DNA of 49,323 nucleotides. Origin: Phoronis australis. Taxonomy: Eukaryota > Phoronida > Phoronidae. The DNA is taken from contig NMRA01000265.1 of NCBI GenBank assembly GCA_002633005.1, forward strand, positions 251,904-301,226, written 5' to 3'. The position numbers and the translations under genes are program-made. Below are positions 21,441-32,700 of this stretch, in pieces; positions within the stretch are counted from its first letter, which is position 1, and each line of letters begins with the position of its first letter. Under the pieces are notes generated by a model that did not search any database, was not told the origin of the DNA, and was given only the letters and a program-made list of their open reading frames with translations.

Positions 21441-23708
21441 TGAACATGTATCTGCATGCCCTGAACTGTGTTAATGATATTGCTGGAACTAAACGGCAGT
21501 GCTACTTTAACATCATCTATGCTGAACAAGGTGCAGTTGTATTCATTGACAACTTGTAAATGTGAAAACAAACATTTTGCAAATAGGTCACGTTACGGGC
21601 TCACAAACCCACGTCATGTAGTGTTATTCCCCAGCACTATGTCACGAGACTTACTGGACACGATGCTGTGATTTGCAGAGGATCATTTTCACCACAAAAC
21701 TCATTCTTAAAAACATCTGGCAATTTTCCACCTAGGGCACTTCATATTCACATCGTCCCTATGTTTTTTAATAATTTGGCCAAGTAATCACAGAGATAAG
21801 GAATTAGCCTGCAATGCACCTTAAATTTAGGACATTGTATAGTGGAGATGGAATTTTACATGTGGATGAGGTGCGCGTCCCAGATATGAAACAAGTCCCT
21901 CACCATTCGATCTGGACAACACTCAGTTTTGCTTTCAACAATCACCAGGTGGCGAGATCGTCTCATTCACTGGTTGGTTCACCTAGCACCGCCAAACATT
22001 GTGGAAATCACCGTTTCGCAAGTTGGCTATAGAGTTCGACCTGGCCAATGTTAAAAAGATTACTTTATATTTTTGTAGACTAAAATACTCATAAGGTTAC
22101 ATGGGCAACAAGCCTGACCAGATCTCCCCCAATCACCCATTTTTATTTTATAAAATTAATGCAACGTGTTGTTTGCATACAAGTATGGTAAATGCAAATT
22201 GTTCTCTAGTGGCCATCCCAGAGTTCAAAGCAACTAAAATTTTTGTCCCAGAGGTAAGAAAGCGCATTGTTTTCATTGGCTTCATTTCGAAATGTGAGGC
22301 AAATTTTCACTGGTTATGTTAGAAACCGCAATTAATATCGAACATCCACTGATGTTTGTCAGTCCAGTTGGAGTTGCTTCCTACAGCTCAGCACTAATGC
22401 TTTGCTGGCAATAAAAGGATGAAGGTTACTGCACCCAGGAATACGACGATAACAAGTAACATCTGGAATTCCACCGACAACAAAACAAGGCAACAAAAAT
22501 GCCAGGCGGATATAGCGCCACTGTGTAATCTGGAACGTTCCTATACGAACTATGTTCACTGTAACTGAAAGCAATCACGCCACTTTTTCACGTGGATAAC
22601 TAAGTGATGACCAAGACTGGTTATTGGCAACAGGTCCATACAGCTTACCGTTGGAATGTTGCAAGATAGTCGCTCACAGGTAATTGAAATTCAACTCCTG
22701 TCCAGTTGACAGGAAGAGAAACTTTTGTGGAATTTTCTGATGTACAGTTAGGGGAATGTAGTCCTAACAGAGTGTTATTTGTTTTTCGCCAGGACAAATC
22801 TGTAAAAAACAAAATGCGGTTGGATTGGACTACTAACCAACATAAATCGAAAGGCTCCAACTTTTAAGTTCTAGAGGTTTATTCTGAAAGTAATAGAACA
22901 TATGCTCTGATAGAATGCCAGTAATCTCATAATAAAAGAATTCTGTTCTAAAAATCACACCACACAAACATATGTTCAACGTAATCCTGCTCCTTAACAC
23001 TAACAATCATCACTTCATAATTACCACACAATGTGCCACAAATTTACACGCTGCAATACTAAATTTACAGAGCTGAAATGGAAAACTTAAACATGTAGTG
23101 TGACTGTATTCATTCTTATATTCCAGTAATAATAATTAACAAATTGACCACAATATATATATAAGATCTACTGTGTTCATGATTAGACAAAACATCCAAG
23201 TCAGGGCCCTCGTTCAACTGAGGGGAAAGATTCCTTCCAACCCTCGCAGTTAACAAAACATTCTGAACGTGATAATCTGTATGAGTAAAAGTGAATTTTT
23301 TAATCACTTGAGGTGAATTTTGGACCTGACAAGAAGAATTTCAATTGATTTTAAAATACCTTTGGAGGAGAATGGGGATGATATTCGGCCCAAAATCGAG
23401 GGCCCTGGAAGTGCATATTTCCAAAATGTACATCAACTATCAGACACCAATTGGCAAATCGACTCATTGCCTGCTAACAATAGAATATGGCATTACCTTA
23501 GCTATCACATTGACTAGTACAAAGACTCAAAGTACCACCCTGCAACTTCTCAGTCAATATTGAAATAAAGAGTGAGGTGTGAAAAGAACACAGTAATGGT
23601 GGACCAAATTCTATACACAGATCAATGATACAGTTAACAACTTGTGTGCATAGAGTCTACAACCATGTCAACTAAATGCCTATAAAGGACAGCGTAAACC
23701 TACAATAG

Positions 23709-26700
23709 TTACAGCAACAAGGCTGCACACACAGATGCCACGGTGGCGATAGCAAGGCTAACGACGGAAGCACGTATGTATTCGCTGGTGTTGCACAGGT
23801 CACTGCCACACTTGCACTTTCTAGTGTATCCTTCACCGGCTTCGCGGTACTCGCAATCCTCTAGATCAGGTTTGTCTTTACCAAAGAGTGGTTTCACTGC
23901 ACCGCACAGACGAGATGTGATATTATATGCTGAAAAAACATTCGCAGAAATTGAAACGAGAATGGAGGTGTAGTGAAATTTCGTAGCTTAAAATGACATA
24001 CCCACCCAAAGTTATGTCACTTTTAACACAGCATAATCAAGAGCTAAAAAGTGATTACCAGTTTGTCCAGGTAAAAGGTGGTGACAGCATTCAGGGCCCT
24101 ACGTAACTTCTAGAGAGATGACAGAGCATGAGATACCCCACCAATTGTCAATTTAGTGGAGCAGAGGGAGAAAAGGTTGAGCAAGGAAAGAAATACTTGG
24201 GAAAACGGTGCCTTTCAAATAAGTTTTCAAATTTGAAAAATTTGCAGAAACAGATTTTTGTTCCTTTGTAATAAATTTGCACAATGCATAATTGTAGGTC
24301 ATTTTGCCATTATGGATTTTATCGCATTTTCTTCATGAAAAAATAAGACGTATACAAGGAGATGAACATCACATAAGTTCATCGTAACCAATAGCATCGG
24401 AGTGTTTTAGTTTCGTGCCACAATACTCACAATTCTTACTAATCCAGTTCAGTTCAAAAGTGCTAGATGTTCACAGACCAGGACTGTCGTGAATTAGATT
24501 TAAACAAAAATAGCAGGCTTACTCTCTGGCACAGTGCCCGATTTTTCTGTGTTTAGTTGATATATTTCACTGTTGACAAACGTCAGCCCGTGAGATATTG
24601 GCGAAATGGCTGTACACGTTATACGCAAGGTACGGTTTCTTTGGTTCCAAAAGGGATCTTTTCTCAATATTTTATCATTTAAATGGAACCCAGTAATTTA
24701 CATAGTATCAGCATCTATATATATAAGAACAAAATTGAAATGGAAAGTTTTGCCACGCCAAACTGCATGCCACAGCCTGCCTTTAAGTCCTGCAAGTGAA
24801 AGGTGATTTAAGTCTGCCAAAGGCAATTCTTGACATGAACAGGTCAGAATCTCCGAATGTTACTTGTGCAGTTAATGAATAAGAAAACATGCTACATGGC
24901 CCTTTCTCAGTGACAAAATTAACAGGCGGGAAATATACCCTTACCACAGAGCCTGAACTCCAACAACAGCCAGGCACCACGGCTGTAGATCAGTTCTCAG
25001 GTACCAGTGCATATTGACAGAGACATATCACATGGACTTTAAAATTAACAATTCTACTATCAATTACTTGTTATAAAACAACAGGTTATAAATGCTCAAC
25101 ACTCATGTGAATTCCGCCATTGTCCTTTTTGCGGATAACGAGACACATCATATAAAGGATTGTGGGATAGCCGTTTTCTCGAGTAGCACCACCACTCACA
25201 AACATTAATTGAGTTCACTTCAAGTTTTAGAAGCATTTCAAGCAATCAAGTTAGGTCTGGAGTGCCTCTCACACTGTCATGCTAGCAGTGGAGTTCAATT
25301 CATTTTCTTACAGGCCTAAAAAGTTGTGGGCTTCCAAGAGTTCAGCTTAGTTTGTGGAGCACCACCATTAGGACCTCAAGTCATGAACTTTTAACTGGAA
25401 GCAAATATCAGCTTCTTATCATGAGTCATTGTGTGCTGAGGAAAGGTAATGTTCTGATAATTCATGAGCTTGAACTCGTTACATGTCCAAAAGACTGGAA
25501 CTGACCGTAATAAAATACCATGAGCTCGTATTTCAGTTGAGACTACAGCGTAATTTGTGCAGTGTTCTCCACAACAGAAAAATTCAAACTCCACTAGAAC
25601 TGCAAAATTGATGTTGGCTGCTTGAAACTTTATGTCCATACAGCGAGGAGTTTGTGACATAAGCAATAAATTTATGCATTCAATTGCTACCAAAAATCCA
25701 AAATGTCCTAATTTGCTCGTGACTAATCTCCCAATACTTGAAATCCAATGGATGGGATTTTAAATCAGATACAAGCAAGCCAAACTCCTCATAACAAAAT
25801 TCAGACTTGACCTACCAACGAGTCACAGCAGGTTGTGGATAACACTGATTGTCTTGTCAATGTTTAAACCAAGTAGCCAAAAACATAGACATGGAGAAAT
25901 CCATATTTAGTTGTACAGTTAGGACATTTACTACAACACTATTTGTTCCTTCACGACTGTAATCAATTGAACAGTAAATCATTACACAATATTTAATTAT
26001 TTAGTCATTTGTCATAGACAAGTTATTCCAGCACTTGAATGGAATGCCATGTCAGCAGGAAGTATCCCGCTGTAGTCCGGGTTGGTTAATAAGGAGACAA
26101 CCCCTGTCCAACTTCATTTATTTTGTGGAGACCCCTCCAACCAAATCTAATTCTGGGCACAGCCTTGTCCCCAAGCCTTAAGATGGCGCTGATCACTTTA
26201 GCCATTTGAGGCTTGGGAGAATTACTTTCTGCACAATGATTGGCCGCTCCCTTGATGTCATTAAAACAAAGGCAGATTTTAATTATGTTCACACGCATTG
26301 TTGCTGCCATTCATGAAGCAGAAGGCATGGATTTGGTTATTGTTTGAAATAAAGGTTGTTCTTGTTCGCATATGTATTTTCATTACTTTTTTGTTAATAG
26401 TATCTTCTATCTATTCATTATTGAAGCCCATCAGCTCTTACTGTTTTCCATGACTGCCCTCAGTAAAAACACGCAAAGACAGTATGACAAACAAACAGAA
26501 TTACAAAATGAAAGACAAGATCTAAATAATCAATGACGAATAAGAAACTAACATGGAAAGACTGGTGAAACAAAATAAATAACAAAAATAATAAACAGAA
26601 GATACTAAAAGTAAGACAATATGATTAACTAAAAATATCTATTAAAAATGCATCGTTTGCACAAACTCCGTCTCCCCACCTCACTACAGACCTTCGCTGC

Positions 26701-29700
26701 CCCCATTTCGGCACTGCCTTGGTCCCAGGTATTGCACCGGGCCCCTATTTGGATTCAAAGTGTTCTTTTTTTTTTCTCACAGGCCGTTTTTTCGCGGACG
26801 CAGAGGGAGGGTGGCGAGCTTTGTGCTGGCCTTGGTGACGTCAGTTCGTCGGCTTAATTTCACTCCCTCCGGCTTCTGTCACATATATAATTCATCGGGC
26901 CTGTCGCCGCCAAACTTAATGATGCCTCATTAAAAAATTCTTACTCTTCCTTGAGTTAATTAAATTATTTACCCTGCTGTTGGAAAATTGGCATTCTTCA
27001 GTTACCGGTAGTCTGCTAAATTTGCGATGCGCTCTTTGGGCGCCAATGCATCACCTATTGGCCAATTTCCATGTTATTCAATCAAATGTGAGGTTGTGAA
27101 CAAGTCATTACAATCGCAAATGATTTCATTTCATTACAAGTTTTTACTATTTTATTATCAGAAAACCTAATTTCAGAAAAAACTCTCGAGATATTGCAAA
27201 ATTTTCGGAAATACAGCGTACGTGCGTGTGTCACAAGTATGCACTGTTTTCAAAACAACCACAGATTTTCCTTAGGTACAAAAGGTGGAGAATTACGAAA
27301 AATACTTTTATTAGATAATCTTTTTACTTCTATAAACGGCTGTAACGGGCAAGGTGAATGTTGGTTCATTCCCAGATTCTGTATTCCCCCTGTAGGTTTT
27401 AGCTCTAAGTTTCACGAGGTGACAAGCTGAGCACCGGGGTTGTGCGAAATTTCGGTGTCTTAACAGTGAGCTCTACGCACAGCTATCTAGCTGTATGTTG
27501 ACGACAGTCTTCATACAGCTAGCTGGCTTTCTACCTCAGTATGTACATTTATGATGCAACTTTTGTAAATACATCTACATATTTTGTGCACTATACAGTA
27601 TTTTAAATGCATTCTTAGTTTTCACTTTAATTAATATCTGATTACTGTACTTTGTGTTACGGCAGTGTAAAATGTTCTGGAAAGAACTTTGTACTGCCTG
27701 GAGAAAGTATCCCACAGCCGCACACCTTGCCTACTGAAAGCTGACAGCTGAAATTCTGCTTGAAGCTTTGAACACGGCTTTTCAAGAAGTATTCTTGTCT
27801 CTTGTGCTGAACACTAATGTTCACCCTGAGGAGTATCTACATGCATTTCCCTCGGCGTTTCCCACTAGCTGCTACTCATGTGAAAGTAACAGCTAGTAAA
27901 TATTCAATAAATAAAAAATAAACAATAATTGATATTGAATGCAAGTTTGCTACACAAACATTCATCATAAAGAAATTAACCTCTTCTCGAATCATAATAC
28001 ATCATTTTTGCAATAATTTAGACCTAAAGTGCTGCTGCAATATATCATTCGTTTTCATTTTTTATATTTTACTGCAGAAAATATCACAGTTATATCACTC
28101 GTGATATTCAGGCAATGTCCGTAAAAATGTGTTAGAATTCCAACACATTTGATTTCTCATAACCAAGCCCCACCAATCAGCGCCATCTTGAGTCTTGGGA
28201 TAAGGCTGATTCCTGGCATAGCTCGTTTTCTTTTTACCTCAAATTAAGCGTTTTCATCTCTGTATGGAATCACAAACCAGTTATACATTGAGACTCACTG
28301 TCAGACGCCCTTTATGCAAACCATAATGTACTCGAGCATGGAACAAGTCAGATATAAATATGTAAAATTTGCTCAAAAAATATATCACAAAATAATAGGA
28401 GTTACGAGTAGAGTTCCGAGATTAAAATCAGACTCAGCTCAGAGAAAGAAAAGTTACTCACTAGCAACATTCTCGCCTCCAATCACTTTAGTTTGGACCG
28501 TGACATACTTGAAGCAGGCATTCTCCTCAGGGCGACATGTCACCTTCGGCACGCTGTCAACATCCCCACTCTCATCACCACAGTTGGGATGATAATCAGT
28601 CGCATTAACCACAGTGCTGCAGGAGAAGCAGCGAAGGACATCAGTCTTACTGTCCGTATCAGCAGCGCCTGGCAAGACACAACATTTTCAAAGTACAGAT
28701 AACCCTGAAGAATATCAAATACCTCAGCAGAAATGGCTGATCACGTTCAAATGAAACTTTCAGATAATGTAGTTTTTCAAAGGAATCGTAAAATGTTCCA
28801 CCATCAATAATATGGACTTCCAGGACTTTTGAAACTCAATGATTGCATAAATATAAAAAGAAAAATTTAGAAACCTATAATAGCATGTTTGAGATTTCAT
28901 CTTGCCGAACATTTCCAGCATATTTGTTGGCATCTCAACAAGTGCGACCTGTTTACATTTTCAGTTATAGAGAACCCTGCTGAGCATGAAAATCAAATAA
29001 ATTTGGTGAATGTATTTTTGATATTCTTGTTTTGCTGTGACTGTGCCTTCTTTTTGCAAAGTTTTATTAAAAAGACATAGTGGCCATACCCAAAATGATG
29101 GCAGATTGGAAATAGTAAAAGATCAAATTTCAGACTTTCTTTTTTCAGAAAATGTTTTTCTTGATAAATCCAGGTTCATTGATATGGCCCCATAACAGGT
29201 TAATTTAACGCAACTCCATGCTTAGCCTAGCAGACATTTGACCATCATGTACAAATGTTGCCGCATGCTTGCCACAATTGGAAATAGGACTTTTTCAATT
29301 GGGAACAAACAAATGTTACAAGTGAGTGGGTCAAGTGACTTGAACAGTAATTCTTTGTTCATTTAGCACACACTACGATCTACAAGTAAAATTCATTTTG
29401 GTCAAATTTCTCCACAAAATAAAGATTTAATGAATGTTAGTCTACAGCTTGGATCAGTCCCTGGTTCAGTTGCTCAAATCGTCCACTCGCCATTTTTAAC
29501 ACTGCGCGCACCAGGAGATATGACGTCATACCACCTGGTGTGCACAGTGTTCAAAATGGTCGGTAGCCCAAGTCGGCAAAGACTGCTCGAAGAAAAAATT
29601 TGATTACGCACGCCAGTGGATATGACATCATGCCATTTGGGCAACTGAACGACAGACAGCTCGAAAAAAAAGTTTGATAACAGCAGTTGAAAGGATTTAA

Positions 29701-32700
29701 AGAAATCAACAGTAAAAGTCTAGATGCCAGGTCCCAATTCAATCCTCTGTCTCTCTTACAAAAATGATCACACAATCGATTCATCTCAGTCCACTCTTTA
29801 TTCCTAAGGATAGAATTACTTCTATTTAAGCTTTCATTTTCCAAAAATTCAACACCAAACTTCACATACATGACAGTGTAGAAATCTCTCGTTCTTTCAC
29901 AGAACCCACTGAAATACAGGTGCGATGACAAGGACACTTAGCGTCGAAATCCGTAAACTAGTACCGGACAAATACGAATTTGTGACTGTTAAGTCATATA
30001 CATGAGATACGTATATTTATTATTTATTGCCTTCACGGATCTCTGCAGCGGGAACTTGGATATTTTATTTACTCACATCATTTTCCTGCTGCATGAACCC
30101 TCATGAACTGAAGAAATACAACGCTAGATGTCGTTGATGCAGCTAATGCATGGAAAAATGGCCGCATACAAAAGAGAGATATCTAGTCTGTTACTTATAC
30201 CACGTTTGTGGGCAAATTTTTGGAAAGTGAAAGCTTGAATCAAAATAATTTTAGCATGGGAGTAAAGAGTGGACAGTGACAAATCGATTATAAGAAATAC
30301 ATCATCCATGTGTGATCATTTTTGTAGGAGGAATGAAGGATTGAATAGGGACCAGGCAACTAGACTTTTTGTTTACGGTCTCCTAAGCCAAGGTGTCCCT
30401 CTATGGCTATGCGCCAAACAACGTAGCCTTGGTATAAAGCTGTATACTAAATATGGGTAAAAAAGTGGTAAGATAAAATCTGACACAAAATTAGTATCAG
30501 TAAAAACTAGTCTTCCTTGAGTAAACTAAATTATTTAACGGCGTTGGAAACAAGAGCAACGCGGAGCGTTGAAATGCGCCCACAATTGCACCGCATACGG
30601 TATCCTTCTAGGGTTGTTTATTGGTACCATAAAGTGGCCAGTAGAGGGCATACTTTGCAAAATGGAAAGGCATGGTCATTGTCTCCTCAATAGGCTAGGG
30701 GCAAAATGTGAGTAATCTTCATAATACAAGCACATCCTATACACCAGTTGCTTAAAGCACCACAGAAACAAAGAATTAAAAACAAATTTACCAACATACG
30801 AGATTAGCACAGCATTAGAATGCCAGAAACAAATTTCTACTTGGAACTTTTCCTTCACAGTCACGAAGTAACACAAAGTATACACCTGAAGACCTATGAA
30901 AATACAGAGGTCAATGTAAAATACTAAAATTGCCACTAGAGGCAAATACTAAAATTGCCACTAGAGGCATACCGGTAATCAGAATCATCCTAAAGTCGTC
31001 ATCGTCCGTTGTCAACATCACATAAATACACTTGCTAAATTTAGTAAAGATCCTGCAAACGGTTTGGGAGATACAGCCATGGGCGCAAAAAAACAAAACT
31101 GCCACTAGGAGGCGCCACAGTAGTCCAAATCGTCTGAAAATCATTGTCAGCTGTCTTCCTTATAGTAAGCACATACACGCCAATTTTCACAATCATCCTT
31201 TGAGCGGTTTGGTTGATAGAGGGGTGGACGCAAAAATACAGACTCGAAAACAGTAAAAATGGCCACTAGGTGGCGCAAACTACGTCGAATCCATCTGAAA
31301 ACAGTAGGATAGCGTCATCTCACTAATAGGTGCCTACATACCAAATTTCATGAAAATCCGTTCAATACTTTTGAAGATACAAAGGTAAGCGTAAAAAACT
31401 AAAATTGCCACTAGGGGGCACACCGGTAGTCGGATCCGACCAAAAGTCGTCATCTTCCGTTGTTAACATCATATAAATATACTTACACAATTTGTAAAGA
31501 TCCTGCGAACGGTTTAGGAGATACAGCCATAGGCGCAAAAAAACAAAACTGCCACTAGGAGGCGCCACAGTAGTCGAAATCGTCGGAAAATCATCGTCAA
31601 CCATCCTCTACATAGTAAGCATATACATGCCAATTTTCACAATCATCCTTTGAGCGGTTTGGTTGATAGAGGGGTGGACGCACAAAAACAGACTCGAAAA
31701 CACTAAAAATGGCCACTAGGTGGCGCAAACTATGTCGAATCCATCTGAAAACGGGAGGATAGCGTCATCTCACTAATAGGTGCCTACATACCAAATTTCA
31801 TGAAAATCCAATAAGGACTTGTGAAGATACAAAGGTAAGCGTAAAAAAATTAAAATTGCCACTAGGGGGCACACCGGTAGTCGGATCCGTCCAAAAGTCG
31901 TCATCTTCCGTTGTTAACATCATATAAATATACTTACACAATTTTGTAAAGATCCTGCGAACGGTTTAGGAGATACAGCCATAGGCGCAAAAAAACAAAA
32001 CTGCCACTAGGAGGCGCCACAGTAGTCGAAATCGTCGGAAAATCATCGTCAACCGTCCTCTACATAGTAAGCACATACATGCCAATTTTCACAATCATCC
32101 TTCGAGCGGTTTGGTTGATAGAGGGGTGGAAGCACAAAAACAGACTCGAAAACAGTAAAAATGGCCACTAGGTGGCGCAAACTATGTCGAATCCATCCGA
32201 AAACGGCAGGATAGCGTCATCTCACTACTAGGTGCCTACATACCAAATTTCATGAAAATCCGTTCAGGACTTTTGAAGATACAAAGGTAAGCGTAAAAAA
32301 CTAAAATTGCCACTAGGGGGCACACCGGTAGTCGGATCCATCCGAAAGTTCGCACATGCCGTCCCATTCATGAATGGAACATATGTGCCAAATTTCATGA
32401 ATGTATGTCAAAGGGTTTTGGAGATAGAGCAGCGGACGCCGGACGCCGGACGGACGCCGCCCGGACGGACGGACGGACAGAGATGACGGCATAATGCGTC
32501 CACATATAAATATGTGGGCGCATAAAAATGACGTTCTACCGTTATTCTGCTGTTAAAGTTGTGGATCGATCTTTAGTGACGGCTTCGGCGCCATGAAATA
32601 TTGCGTCACCTATTGGCCAGTTTCTTTTTTCGCCGATTCTTCGATCAACTCATTCTTTCACAAGGTTGCGTACATGTCACAAATTATCGGAACTGGCTTC

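Larger units (their letters stand above)
18537..23708. other. Intergenic between convergent LU-1 and LU-2
   Basis: Holds the two 3'UTRs and about 4 kb in which I recognise no gene. It contains two short minisatellites (20075-20141, 21293-21440), several overlapping plus-strand ORFs near 19.4-19.8 kb without any known motif, and an ambiguous base at 18732 in a C run. Confidence 0.5.

Noticed and set aside
21145-21571. Open frames with a repeated decapeptide on both strands
   Set aside because: They exist because the 30-bp minisatellite has no stop and a length divisible by three; no domain or conserved start is seen.
25391-25693. 100-codon minus-strand ORF
   Set aside because: Lies in LU-2 intron 2; the two CC/C pairs do not fit the LU pattern and no splice sites frame it.
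30085-30102. Alternative LU-2 first exon with a GTGAGT donor (about 30072)
   Set aside because: The peptide upstream of that donor (MRVHAAGKMM) is not a signal peptide, whereas 34267-34219 encodes one in the right phase.
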